Source: Imhoffiella purpurea (GTDB lineage: Bacteria > Pseudomonadota > Gammaproteobacteria > Chromatiales > Chromatiaceae). From it: a stretch of 48,350 nucleotides of DNA. Under the pieces are notes generated by a model. The model was not told the DNA's origin, searched no databases, and saw only the letters and a list, made by a program, of their open reading frames with translations. The stretch is taken from the NCBI RefSeq assembly GCF_000585215.1, contig NZ_AONC01000049.1, forward strand, positions 1-48,350, read 5' to 3'. Shown here piece after piece: positions 6,615-14,889 of this stretch (positions are counted from its first letter, which is position 1; each line of letters opens with the position of its first letter). The translations under genes and the position numbers were made by a program.

Positions 6615-7901
6615 GGCGCCGACGACGCAGCGCAGGTCCGCCTGCGGATCATCGCCGGTCAGCTTGAGGTCGTAGCGCTCCTGCAGGATGGCGAAAATGT
6701 TGGGCGTGACGAAGGCGGGCGGATTGGGTCCGAGGGTGATGCCCTTGACGCCCAGGCTCAAGAGGGTCAGGAAGACGGCGACGGCCTTCTGCTCGAACCA
6801 GCTGATCACCAGGGTCAGGGGCAGATCGTTGACGCCGCAGTCGAAGGCCTTGGCCAGGGCGACGGCGACCGAGATGGCGCCGTAGGCGTCGTTGCACTGT
6901 CCCATGTCCATCAGACGCGGGAAGCCGAGATGCTCGCCGTAGTCGTAGTCGCGGATACGAAACTTGCCGCAGCCCAGGGTGAGGATGAATGAATCCTTCG
7001 GCGTGCTTTGGGCATAGTCGCTGAAATAGTTGCGTCCTTTCTCGGCGCCGTCGCAGCCGCCGATGACGAAGAAGCGGCTGATCTGGCCGGCCTTGACCGC
7101 GTCGACGATGGTCTGGGCATGATCCAGCAGCACGCTGCGGTGGAAACCGATGGTCGACTCGCCGCTGATCCGCTCCGCGCAGGGCTCGCAGCGGCGCGCC
7201 TCCTCGATCACCGCGGAGAAGTTCTCGTCCAGACGCGGCCCGCCCGGAACGGCCGTGGCGCGCATGGTGAAGAGACGTCCCTTGTAGCTCTCGGGCGGGA
7301 TCAGCACGCAGTTGGTAGTGGCGACCACCGGCCCCGGAAAAGCGGCAAACTCCTTCTTCTGCTCCTGCCAGGCACCACCGTAGTGACCAGCCAGGTTGGG
7401 ATGCTCGCGCAGCCTGGGATACATGTGGGCCGGCAGCATCTCGCCGTGGGTGTAGACCTGGATGTCCGTCCCCTCCACCTGCCGGAGCAGATTCCAGAGA
7501 TCCAGGAGGTCGTGCCCCGTCACGAGGATGCCCGGACCGGCCTGGGTGCCCTCCTTCACCTGGGTCGGAGACGGCTTACCGAAGGTCTCGACATGCCCTT
7601 CGTCGAGCAGTTCCATGACCCTCAGGTTCATCTCGCCGCATTTGAGACAGAGTTCGAGCAGGCTGTCGAGGTCGAAATTCACGTTGGTCATGGTCGCGAA
7701 CAGGGCCTCCTCGATGAAGGCCGAAACCCCTTCGTCGTACTTGCCGAGACGGCGCGCGTGATGGGCATAGGCGGCCATGCCCTTGAGACCGTAGAGCAGG
7801 GTTTCCTGGAGCGACTGGACGTCGGCGTCCTTGCCGCAGACACCGGGGGAATTGACGCAGGCCGACTGGCGGAAGGTTTGCTCGCACTGATTGCAGAACA
7901 T
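6612..7901 (-). CDS. hcp: hybrid cluster protein (hydroxylamine reductase / NO reductase), short form
   Basis: A 429-residue Fe-S protein. Hcp proteins carry a cubane and a hybrid Fe-S-O cluster, reduce hydroxylamine in vitro and protect from NO in anaerobic cells. The N-terminal cluster motif is CNQC at residues 3-6 with further Cys at 15 and 22. The C-terminal half has hybrid-cluster signatures GGCDGAEKGRNYF, LTLGCGKFRI, MGQCNDAYGA and PAFVTPNIFAIL. It is about 100 residues shorter than class I/II Hcp, as in the class that lacks part of the N-terminal helical domain. The start is set at MFCNQC; the frame extends 32 codons upstream without similarity. An FNR/DNR-type box lies 124 bases upstream. 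No hcr reductase gene is adjacent. Confidence 0.93.
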   Translation of the reverse strand: MFCNQCEQTFRQSACVNSPGVCGKDADVQSLQETLLYGLKGMAAYAHHARRLGKYDEGVSAFIEEALFATMTNVNFDLDSLLELCLKCGEMNLRVMELLDEGHVETFGKPSPTQVKEGTQAGPGILVTGHDLLDLWNLLRQVEGTDIQVYTHGEMLPAHMYPRLREHPNLAGHYGGAWQEQKKEFAAFPGPVVATTNCVLIPPESYKGRLFTMRATAVPGGPRLDENFSAVIEEARRCEPCAERISGESTIGFHRSVLLDHAQTIVDAVKAGQISRFFVIGGCDGAEKGRNYFSDYAQSTPKDSFILTLGCGKFRIRDYDYGEHLGFPRLMDMGQCNDAYGAISVAVALAKAFDCGVNDLPLTLVISWFEQKAVAVFLTLLSLGVKGITLGPNPPAFVTPNIFAILQERYDLKLTGDDPQADLRCVVGA

Positions 7902-8212
7902 GGGGACCTCGGACGAAGGATGATGGATGGCAGACCAGGCGGCACCCGCTCGTGCGGTTCGATCTTCGACCGGTCGCGGGGCCGCGCTCGGGGCCAAGTC
8001 TGGTCAGCCAGGGAATCCGGCTCCTTGATCGAGGTCAAACGGGGCAGGCCAATGCGAGAGGGCGCTCCTGGGACAGACCGCAATTCGCTTGGCAAGGGGA
8101 TCGGCTCGAGCTGGCGCCCCAGCGGGGGTCATTGCCAACGCCGATCAAAGGCTCCATATTGGGTAGATCCGGCTCCAAGCCGGGCCACCGAACACGTCAG
8201 GAGACCAAGACC
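7902..8212. other. divergent intergenic region hcp / lipoprotein
   Basis: 311 bases without a gene. It contains the FNR-type site at 8025-8038 and CAGGAG (8198-8203), the ribosome site of the lipoprotein gene. No other clear element seen. Confidence 0.5.
8025..8038. promoter_or_regulatory. FNR/DNR-family binding site
   Basis: TTGATCGAGGTCAA matches the FNR/ANR/DNR consensus TTGAT-N4-ATCAA at nine of ten defined positions. It lies between hcp and the divergent lipoprotein gene. Hcp is commonly under FNR- or NO-responsive DNR-type control, so hcp is the likely target. Confidence 0.65.
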
Positions 8213-8500
8213 ATGAAGACAATCGCGCTGTCACTCACGCTCGCCTCCTCTCTAGCCCTGGTGGCGTGCGGGACCACCACGGGCTCACGGACCGGCAGCG
8301 GCGCCGCCTTGGGTGCCGCCACCGGAGCGGCCGTCGGTTCGCTGAGCGGCGATGCCGGCAAGGGTGCGCTGATCGGTGCCGGTGCCGGTGCGCTCGGCGG
8401 TTATATGTACGACCAGAACCAGAAGCAGAAGGAATACGACCAGCGATATCGCGATCCCAACTATCGTCATCACCCGCACGACTACGACGACCGCTACTAG
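8213..8500 (+). CDS. glycine-zipper lipoprotein
   Basis: A 95-residue outer-membrane-type lipoprotein. The signal peptide of about 18 residues ends in a lipobox LALVAC at Cys19. A Gly/Ala-rich glycine-zipper segment follows (residues about 26-65, repeated GAALGAATGAA and LIGAGAGALGG). The tail is rich in Tyr, Asp, Arg and His (DYDDRY end). Glycine-zipper lipoproteins of the SlyB/YMGG type are associated with envelope stress and outer-membrane organisation; the exact role is unknown. CAGGAG ten bases upstream fixes the start at 8213. Confidence 0.85.
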   Translation: MKTIALSLTLASSLALVACGTTTGSRTGSGAALGAATGAAVGSLSGDAGKGALIGAGAGALGGYMYDQNQKQKEYDQRYRDPNYRHHPHDYDDRY

Positions 8501-8580
8501 CGTCGAGGCGCCCCAAGGACCAAGCCCCGCGAGAACGTCCGTCACTCGGTCGCAACCTGGAACCTGGTCCTAACCGAAAC

Positions 8581-8608
8581 GCCCCGGGCTCGACACGAAC
8601 TCCGGGGC
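8581..8608 (+). terminator. GC hairpin between lipoprotein and antiporter genes
   Basis: GCCCCGG (8581-8587) pairs with CCGGGGC (8602-8608) around a 14-base loop, 81 bases after the lipoprotein stop. The T-run is poor (ATACCTT), so it may be a weak terminator or an mRNA-stabilising hairpin. Confidence 0.4.
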
Positions 8609-8648
8609 ATACCTTCTGCCGCAAGCCGCCTATCTCTCCAGTCGAGTT

Positions 8649-10373
8649 ATGGAGCTCACCAACCAGATCATCCTGATCGCATCGGTCGCGCTCTTCGTCA
8701 GCGTGATGACCTCCGTCCTCACCAGCCGGCTCGGGGCGCCCCTGCTCCTGGTCTTCCTGGTCATGGGGATGCTGCTGGGAGAAGACGGACCGGGCGGAAT
8801 CGCCTTCGACGACGTTCAGCTCTCGCATCTGTTCGGCACCCTGGCCCTGGCCGTCATCCTCTTCGACGGCGGCCTGGCGACGCCCTACAAGAACTTCCGC
8901 GTCGGACTCAAACCGGCACTGGGGCTGGCGACGATCGGGGTGCTCATCACCTCCGTGGTCACCGGCCTGGCCGCCGCCTGGATCCTCGATCTACCGCCCT
9001 TCGAGGGGCTGCTGCTGGGCGCGATCGTCGGATCCACCGACGCGGCGGCCGTCTTCTCGGTGCTGCGCTCGCAAGGACTGGAACTGAAGCAGCGCATCGG
9101 GGCCACGCTCGAGATCGAGTCGGGCAGCAACGACCCCATGGCGGTCTTCCTGACGATCGCGCTGATCGAGATCCTGCTCAGCGACGACCAGAATCCCGGC
9201 CTGGTCATGCTGACCGAGTTCCTGCGCCAGATGGGGCTCGGCGCATGTATCGGACTCGCCGGCGGCTTCGCGCTGGTCTGGCTGACCAACCGCCTGGCGA
9301 TGTCGCCCGGACTCTATCCGCTCGCCGCCATGGCCGGCGGACTCAGCCTCTTCGCCGCGACCACGGCCGCCGGGGGCAGCGGCTTCCTCGCCATCTACCT
9401 CGCCGGACTGGTGATCGGCAACCGTCCCCTGCAGCACCGGCTCGAGATCAAGCGCTTCCACGACGGCATCGCGCGCCTGGCCCAGATCGCCATGTTCCTC
9501 ATGCTGGGTCTGTTGGTCACGCCCTCGGAGCTGCTGCCGGTCGCCACCCAGTCGCTGCTGTTCGCCGGGGTGCTCATCTTCCTGGCCCGACCGCTCGCGG
9601 TCCTCGTCTGTCTCCTGCCCTTTCGCTTTCCCTGGCGCGAGCAGGTCTTCATCGGCTGGGTCGGTCTGCGCGGAGCGGTGCCCATCATCCTGGCGCTCTT
9701 CCCCCTGCTGGCCGGGCTGCCGCATGCCCAGATGTATTTCAACGTCGTCTTCTTCGTGGTGCTGGTCTCGCTCGTGATCCAGGGCTGGACCGTCGCCGGT
9801 CTGGCGCGGCGACTGAAGCTCGAGGTGCCGCCCACGACCCACGTGGTGCAGCGGGTCGAGCTCGACATCCCGGGCCTGCAGGAACTGGAGCTGGTCGGCT
9901 ATCGGCTCACCGACAATGCGCCCATCCTGGTCGAGAAGCGCCCCGAGCTCCATCTGCCCAAGCGCACCCGCATCGTCGCGCTGCTGCGCGATCACCATCT
10001 GCTCGAATCCCTCGACCCGCTGGACCCGCTGCCGGGCGACTATCTCTATCTCATGGCCGACCCCCAGGATCTCACCGAGCTGGACCGCCTCTTCGTGCCG
10101 CCCAGCGAATCGACCCATTTGACCGATCTGGCCTTCTTCGGCGAATTCGTGCTCAACGGCGAGGCACGTCTGTGCGATCTCTGCGCAGCCTATGGCGTGA
10201 AGGTCGAGCACGAGAGCCCGGAGAGCACGCTCGACACCCTGATCAGGCGCCATCTGTCGGCCCACCCGGTGGTCGGCGACCGACTCCAGATCGGCCGGCT
10301 CGAACTGGTGGTCCGCGAGGTCGAGCAGGATCGTGTCATCAAGGTGGGTCTCAAGCTCCCCAGCGCGCATTGA
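8649..10373 (+). CDS. nhaP2: potassium/proton antiporter, CPA1 family (NhaP2/CvrA-type)
   Basis: A 574-residue inner-membrane cation/proton antiporter. The first 385 residues form about 12-13 membrane helices, with LFDGGLATP near 73 and the ion-site region GSTDAAAVFSVL and ESGSNDPMAVF near 128-165. The C-terminal 190 cytoplasmic residues fit a TrkA-C (RCK_C) domain (about 395-475) and a CorC/HlyC-type domain (about 490-565), the NhaP2/CvrA layout. That family exports K+ or Na+ in exchange for protons and matters for osmotic and pH adaptation. The betaine genes to the right fit the same theme. Start ATG 8649 is chosen by family fit; no strong Shine-Dalgarno is evident. Confidence 0.88.
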   Translation: MELTNQIILIASVALFVSVMTSVLTSRLGAPLLLVFLVMGMLLGEDGPGGIAFDDVQLSHLFGTLALAVILFDGGLATPYKNFRVGLKPALGLATIGVLITSVVTGLAAAWILDLPPFEGLLLGAIVGSTDAAAVFSVLRSQGLELKQRIGATLEIESGSNDPMAVFLTIALIEILLSDDQNPGLVMLTEFLRQMGLGACIGLAGGFALVWLTNRLAMSPGLYPLAAMAGGLSLFAATTAAGGSGFLAIYLAGLVIGNRPLQHRLEIKRFHDGIARLAQIAMFLMLGLLVTPSELLPVATQSLLFAGVLIFLARPLAVLVCLLPFRFPWREQVFIGWVGLRGAVPIILALFPLLAGLPHAQMYFNVVFFVVLVSLVIQGWTVAGLARRLKLEVPPTTHVVQRVELDIPGLQELELVGYRLTDNAPILVEKRPELHLPKRTRIVALLRDHHLLESLDPLDPLPGDYLYLMADPQDLTELDRLFVPPSESTHLTDLAFFGEFVLNGEARLCDLCAAYGVKVEHESPESTLDTLIRRHLSAHPVVGDRLQIGRLELVVREVEQDRVIKVGLKLPSAH

Positions 10374-10703
10374 ATCGACGTAAAGCGAGAAAAAAGTCGT
10401 CAACCTGGGGAGAACCAGAATCGACTTTCCGCACGAATGGGTCGATCCTTCACCATTAGCAAAACACCATGTAGCGAATCAGCTCATCGCGGCCGATCCA
10501 TCGGCTGGATGCCATCCAGGCAAGCGGCCGAGACGGCGAGCCATGCCCCGCAAGGGAAAGGCACCCGCCCATGCGTTCCTATGACATCAGAGGCTGATTC
10601 ATGCCGCGACTCGGCTGCGGCTGCGCCGACCCGTTCTCCGAGAAACAGCATCGGGTCTTTCGACAACGACGCTCAATCCAACCGGATCAAGGAGAGAAGT
10701 ACC
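10374..10703. other. 330-base region without a supported gene
   Basis: Frames open through this stretch show no family features. One near-palindrome, CTGGATG-C-CATCCAG (10505-10519), is visible. GGAGA near 10691 is the ribosome site of the next gene. Nothing else clear. Confidence 0.4.
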
Positions 10704-11174
10704 ATGTCAGATGCCCCTTTCGACCTGGTCGACGCCAAAGACGATTTCACCGACACAGACTGGTACCACACCTGTCGCGAAACGCAGACGCCTTATGTCG
10801 TCGTTCGCAGCGGCGAGACCTCGGCCGACGTCCTTTGGGACTATGTGACCCTACCCCCTTGTTGCGACGCGCGATTGAGAGGCGACTTCCAGGCGCTCGA
10901 GCGCGATGTTCGAGCCATTTTCGAACGCTTCGCCCAACCCGAATCCTATCTTCGGGTCAAACCGACCCTGATCTGTTTCGACCGGCTGACGTTCGACCAT
11001 GCCAAATCGGCCGCCACGGAACTCTACCGACTGATCGCCGGCTATCTGCCACGACCCTACATCGCCCGACCCGTCGCCATCCATGCCGACAGCCCAATCG
11101 CACAACCTGCGCAGAATGCCTACGAGCGGAGCCGATTCTGGATGGATGAAGGCGAGACCGCAGGACGCGCCTGA
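10704..11174 (+). CDS. hypothetical protein upstream of nrdB
   Basis: A 156-residue soluble protein I cannot assign. It has no signal peptide or membrane helix. It is fairly rich in aromatic residues and contains a Cys pair (LPPCCDARL near residue 50). The central part looks like alternating helices and strands. GGAGA about eight bases upstream of ATG 10704 supports this start; the same frame is open from 10437 but without similarity. Its stop touches the first of two NrdR boxes that serve nrdB. It is separated from nrdB by 160 bases and probably has its own promoter. Confidence 0.6.
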   Translation: MSDAPFDLVDAKDDFTDTDWYHTCRETQTPYVVVRSGETSADVLWDYVTLPPCCDARLRGDFQALERDVRAIFERFAQPESYLRVKPTLICFDRLTFDHAKSAATELYRLIAGYLPRPYIARPVAIHADSPIAQPAQNAYERSRFWMDEGETAGRA

Positions 11175-11220
11175 CACCATATAAAGCAATCCGCAAAACC
11201 TCAAGCACAATATATAGTAT
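11174..11220 (+). promoter_or_regulatory. tandem NrdR boxes
   Basis: The core CAATATATAG (11208-11217) matches the NrdR consensus CWATATATWG exactly. A weaker copy, CCATATAAAG, lies at 11177-11186. The cores are exactly 31 bp apart, the three-helical-turn spacing typical of NrdR box pairs. Placed 117-160 bases upstream of nrdB, they predict repression by NrdR when dNTPs or ATP signals are high. Confidence 0.85.
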
Positions 11221-11336
11221 CCGCACTAGACATCTCGGCTCATTCCCTTTAACGTGGGATCATCTTCCCGAGCCGCCGGCCATCGGCCCCCACAGCGCGC
11301 GACTCGACTCACCGACCTAGCCGAGGACAGATCGCC

Positions 11337-12731
11337 ATGTTGAACTGGGACGACCCACTCGCCGCCGCCAAACACACTGCATCCAAGCCGGTTTCGGGCG
11401 AGCCGTTCGAAAATGCATCGTCCCGCTCGACCGGCCTCGCCGCGGCAACGGCACCGCGCCCGCAGGAGGCCGGAAGCCAGATCCGCCCAGGCCGAGGACT
11501 GGTCGCCAACCAGACCCTGATGGCCACGGCCGGAGCGGCCCCGGTCGTCGCACCCGATCCTTTCCTCGCCACCGGATCCTGCGAACCGGAGCTGGCCTTC
11601 GAAGACACGCTGGTGCCGAGAGAGCGTTCCACGGCGGAACCGGTGGCATCCGACGTCGGCGCAAGCCATGCCTCGGGCGGCATGACTGGGCTCGAATCCC
11701 TGAAGATGGGCGCCGAGCGCGTGCGCGTAGACGACAAGCGGATCATCAACTGCCGCGCCGACCTCAACCAGCTGGTCCCCTTCAAGTACGACTGGGCCTG
11801 GCAGAAATATCTGGACGCCTGCGCCAATCACTGGATGCCGCAGGAGATCAACATGAACGCGGACATCGCGCTCTGGAGGAATCCCGACGGCCTGACCGAG
11901 GACGAGCGCACCATCATCAAGCGCAACCTCGGCTTCTTCTCGACCGCCGACTCCCTGGTGGCCAACAACCTGGTGCTGGCCGTCTATCGCCACATCACCA
12001 ATCCCGAATGCCGCCAGTATCTGCTGCGTCAGGCGTTCGAGGAGGCGCTGCATACGCACGCCTATCAGTACGTCGTCGAAAGCCTCGGCCTGGACGAGGG
12101 CGAGATCTTCAACATGTACCGCGAGGTCCCGTCCGTCGCGCGCAAGGCGGAATGGGCCCTGCCCTTCACCCGCCACCTCGCGGACCCGCACTTCCATACC
12201 GGAGCCCGGGATAACGATCAGCGGCTACTGCGCGAACTGGTCGCCTTCTACGTTATCTTCGAGGGCATCTTCTTCTATGTCGGTTTCGTGCAGATCCTCA
12301 GCATGGGCCGGCGCAACAAGATGACCGGCACGGCCGAGCAGTTCCAGTACATCCTGCGCGACGAGTCGATGCACATGAACTTCGGCATCGACGTCATCAA
12401 CCAGATCAAGATCGAGAATCCGCACCTCTGGACGCCCGATTTCAAGCAGGAACTGGTGGGCATGATCCGCGAGGCCGTCGATCTGGAAGCCCAATACGCG
12501 CACGACACCATGCCGCGCGGCGTGCTCGGACTCAATGCACCCATGTTCGCCGACTATCTGCACTTCATCGCCAATCGGCGCTGCGCCCAGATCGGATTGC
12601 CGGAGCAATATCCGGGCGCGACCAACCCCTTCCCCTGGATGTCCGAGGTACTGGATCTCAAGAAGGAGAAGAATTTCTTTGAGACCCGGGTCACCGAATA
12701 TCAGACCGGCGGCGCGCTGAACTGGGACTGA
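11337..12731 (+). CDS. nrdB: class Ia ribonucleotide reductase beta subunit
   Basis: A 464-residue R2 protein that holds the diiron-tyrosyl cofactor for deoxyribonucleotide synthesis by NrdA. All metal ligands and the radical tyrosine are present with E. coli spacing: D205, E236, H239, Y243, E309, E343, H346. The ferritin-like core starts near residue 117 ([18 protein letters not shown]). The first 116 residues are a low-complexity Ala/Pro/Ser-rich extension; I see no ATP-cone. The protein begins MLNWDDPL and ends GGALNWD, so the C-terminal R1-docking tetrapeptide recurs at the N-terminus. NrdA is not adjacent. Regulation is probably by NrdR through the tandem boxes. No strong Shine-Dalgarno; start chosen by family N-terminus. 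Confidence 0.95.
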   Translation: MLNWDDPLAAAKHTASKPVSGEPFENASSRSTGLAAATAPRPQEAGSQIRPGRGLVANQTLMATAGAAPVVAPDPFLATGSCEPELAFEDTLVPRERSTAEPVASDVGASHASGGMTGLESLKMGAERVRVDDKRIINCRADLNQLVPFKYDWAWQKYLDACANHWMPQEINMNADIALWRNPDGLTEDERTIIKRNLGFFSTADSLVANNLVLAVYRHITNPECRQYLLRQAFEEALHTHAYQYVVESLGLDEGEIFNMYREVPSVARKAEWALPFTRHLADPHFHTGARDNDQRLLRELVAFYVIFEGIFFYVGFVQILSMGRRNKMTGTAEQFQYILRDESMHMNFGIDVINQIKIENPHLWTPDFKQELVGMIREAVDLEAQYAHDTMPRGVLGLNAPMFADYLHFIANRRCAQIGLPEQYPGATNPFPWMSEVLDLKKEKNFFETRVTEYQTGGALNWD

Positions 12732-12748
12732 GGCGGAACGCGTTGAAC

Positions 12749-12778
12749 CGATCCGGAAGGCGAGCCCCATCCGGATCG
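12749..12778. terminator. hairpin between convergent nrdB and methyltransferase
   Basis: CGATCCGGA (12749-12757) pairs perfectly with TCCGGATCG (12770-12778) around a 12-base loop, 18 bases after the nrdB stop. No T-run on either side, so it may act as a bidirectional boundary rather than a strong intrinsic terminator. Confidence 0.45.
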
Positions 12779-12817
12779 AACGAACAGAGCCTTCGGCCGT
12801 CAGGCTCCGGCGGAATA

Positions 12818-13663
12818 TCAGATCGGCTTGCGGAAATGCATGACGCCCCAGGCGAGCCAGCCGCGGCGTCCCCCCTCGACCCAATTGCCGAGCCCCGTCA
12901 GCATGCGATCGATATAGCCGTCGGAGACCAGACCGGCGAGGCTCGCACGCTTGGCCTGGAGTTCATCCGCCACCCGCTGGTAATGGGTCACCAATTGCTC
13001 CGTCATCTCGATCACGCCGACCTCTTCCCAGCCGAGGCGTCGCGCCTGCTCGCGATAAAAGGCGAACGACCCCAGGCTCTGCAGATGGATGCGGTCGAGT
13101 ACCGGGGCCAGTACGCCCTCGGGACAATCGTCAGCCTGCATGGGGTCGGTGAAGATGAATTCGCCACCCGGTTTCAGAACGCGATCGACCTCGGCCAGGA
13201 CCTGATCGCGGCGTCCCGAGTGGAGGATGGCGTCCTGCGACCAGGCCAGATCGAAGCGCCCGTGCTCGGCCGGGATGTTCTCGAAGCTGCCGTCGACGAC
13301 CTCGATGAGATCGCCGAGACCGGCCTCGCCGTTCATCTGCCGATGGCGCGCATTCTCGGTCTCGCTGAGGTTGAGGGCCATGACCCGGCATCCGAAGCGG
13401 CCGGCGAAAAAACGCACCGCACCGCCGAAACCAGACCCCAGATCGATCATGCTCGCGCCTTGGGTCGAGATGCGCGCGCCCACACGCTCGGCCATGAACT
13501 CGACGGTGCGCCGCGAGGCATCGGCGATCGGCTCATCGGGGGACTGGTAGAGCCCGATGTGGATATCCTGGCCACCCCAGATATGAAAATAGAAATTATC
13601 CGCGTCGTCGCTGTTGTAATAATCGCGCGCTGTGCTGACGGCAGCCGCATAGTCGGCACTCAT
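12818..13663 (-). CDS. sarcosine/dimethylglycine N-methyltransferase
   Basis: A 281-residue SAM-dependent methyltransferase, second step enzyme (sarcosine to dimethylglycine to glycine betaine). SAM motif I IDLGSGFGGAVRFFA is near residue 75, followed by LNLSETENARHR and the motif-II region FDLAWSQDAILHS, typical of the SDMT/phosphoethanolamine-methyltransferase-like group. The start ATG at 13663 shares its A with the stop of the upstream methyltransferase (TGATG), so the two are translationally coupled. A GTG one codon earlier is possible. Together they make betaine de novo from glycine, a route known from halophilic phototrophs such as Halorhodospira. Confidence 0.88.
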   Translation of the reverse strand: MSADYAAAVSTARDYYNSDDADNFYFHIWGGQDIHIGLYQSPDEPIADASRRTVEFMAERVGARISTQGASMIDLGSGFGGAVRFFAGRFGCRVMALNLSETENARHRQMNGEAGLGDLIEVVDGSFENIPAEHGRFDLAWSQDAILHSGRRDQVLAEVDRVLKPGGEFIFTDPMQADDCPEGVLAPVLDRIHLQSLGSFAFYREQARRLGWEEVGVIEMTEQLVTHYQRVADELQAKRASLAGLVSDGYIDRMLTGLGNWVEGGRRGWLAWGVMHFRKPI

Positions 13664-14484
13664 CACTCGTCTCCCTGGTAGGCCTTCTCGGCTACATTGA
13701 TCAGAAAATCGGGTTCGGTATCGCGGTAGGTTTCCTTGAAGTCACCGTAGGTCTCGACACGCTGGAAACCGACCTCGCGCATGAGCTGGTTCACGTAATG
13801 CTTGCGCAGCGGGAACATGTTGAGGTGGAAGGTCGAGCCATCCGGGAAGCTGTAGCAGAAGCGGGCCAGACCCTCATCCACGTGCTCGGGCTCGGCCCGC
13901 ACGTTCTCGCCACAGTAGTAGTAGTTGTGCGTCGGCTGAATCTGGTGATCGAGCAGTGCGTCGTAGTTGCGTTGGTCGAGGATCAGAACGCCGTCGTGAC
14001 GCAGCGTGGCGTAGAATTCGGCGAGCGCCTTGCGACGATCGTTGTCGTCGTGCAGATGGGTGAAGGAGTTGCCGAGACAGATCACGGCGTCGTAGAGGTC
14101 ATGTACGCTGCGATTGAGCCAGCGCCAGTCGGCGTGAACGGTACGGAGAATATGTCCCCGGCGGCGTGCGTTCTCGAACGCCTTGGCCAGCATCACCGGG
14201 TTGCCGTCGGCGCTGGTGACCTCGAAGCCGGCCTCCAGTAACTGGACGGAATGGAATCCGGTGCCCGTGGCCACGTCCAGAATCTTTTTGGCACCGAGCT
14301 CGCGCAGCTTCTCGATAAAGAAGCTGCCCTCGGCCATGGCGCGTCCGTCCCAGTCGATGAGTTCATCCCATTTGTCGACGAACTCCTGCACGTATTCCTG
14401 CTGATAATTCTCGGTGTCGCGGGCCGCGAGCGGATCCGCCATGCGGGGGTTCCTGTCATGCCCTTGTATGGACTGCTCGTGCAT
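13663..14484 (-). CDS. glycine/sarcosine N-methyltransferase
   Basis: A 273-residue SAM-dependent methyltransferase expected to convert glycine to sarcosine and dimethylglycine. Residues around 60-80 carry motif I ILDVATGTGFHSVQLLEAGF, then TSADGNPVML and a DAVICLGNSFTHL block. The C-terminal half includes LDQRNYDALLD and a THNYYYCGENV stretch typical of GSMT. The start MHEQSIQG at 14484 has AGGAG about eight bases upstream; a 35-codon upstream extension lacks similarity. First gene of a two-gene coupled unit with SDMT. A MarR-family gene is divergent 405 bases away and may control it in response to salt. Confidence 0.9.
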   Translation of the reverse strand: MHEQSIQGHDRNPRMADPLAARDTENYQQEYVQEFVDKWDELIDWDGRAMAEGSFFIEKLRELGAKKILDVATGTGFHSVQLLEAGFEVTSADGNPVMLAKAFENARRRGHILRTVHADWRWLNRSVHDLYDAVICLGNSFTHLHDDNDRRKALAEFYATLRHDGVLILDQRNYDALLDHQIQPTHNYYYCGENVRAEPEHVDEGLARFCYSFPDGSTFHLNMFPLRKHYVNQLMREVGFQRVETYGDFKETYRDTEPDFLINVAEKAYQGDE

Positions 14485-14831
14485 TCGGTTCTTCTCCTGT
14501 TGCAAGCCAGGCGCGGCCAACGCAAATTCCGAAGAATCAGGGACACTGGCGCGGCCGCAGGTGAGCCGTGTGTTAGCGGTTCCCGGCAAGGGTGCGAGGT
14601 GGCATCGAGGCCACGCTCTGAAAATACCGGTCCATCAAGCCGGACAGGGGATGATTTCCCCAGGAATCCAGGCATGCTCGGAGCCGGCGAAGGACGGCAA
14701 CCTTCGCGGTCGCCGTTGTTCGAGGTTTGGTGCGTTCAGCACCGAGGCCCATCCATAATACATCGTGCACGAACTATTTCAACGCCAGAAGCATGAAGGC
14801 GCTCCCCGTGAAGATCGCCAAAAAGGCGTCA
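14485..14831. other. intergenic region between betaine genes and divergent MarR gene
   Basis: About 350 bases with no supported gene. It holds the 5' region of the betaine operon (AGGAG near its right-hand gene start) and a small hairpin GGTGC/GCACC (14729-14743). No convincing -10/-35 pair for the betaine operon could be fixed by eye. The likely operator lies just to the right. Confidence 0.4.
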
Positions 14832-14862
14832 TTATTGGCCAATATGGCCATAAATCTAATCT
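14832..14862 (+). promoter_or_regulatory. AT-rich palindrome and promoter upstream of MarR-type gene
   Basis: The segment 14832-14853 (TTATTGGCC, AATAT, GGCCATAA) is a near-palindrome built from two GGCC cores in AT-rich DNA. TTGGCC (14835-14840) and TAATCT (14857-14862), 16 bp apart, make a plausible promoter starting about 28 bases before the GTG at 14890. MarR proteins usually bind 16-20 bp palindromes over their own promoter, so this is a good operator candidate. Confidence 0.45.
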
Positions 14863-14889
14863 ATCACCGAACTCATAACGAAATCGATC

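Noticed and set aside
6516..6992. Plus-strand frame with PPASSLQ peptide repeats
   Set aside because: The repeats are the translation of the heptanucleotide tract and the rest is antisense to hcp. No gene.
7008..8216. 402-codon plus-strand frame opposite hcp
   Set aside because: Antisense to a clear hcp gene, with the His/Arg/Gly composition of a shadow frame.
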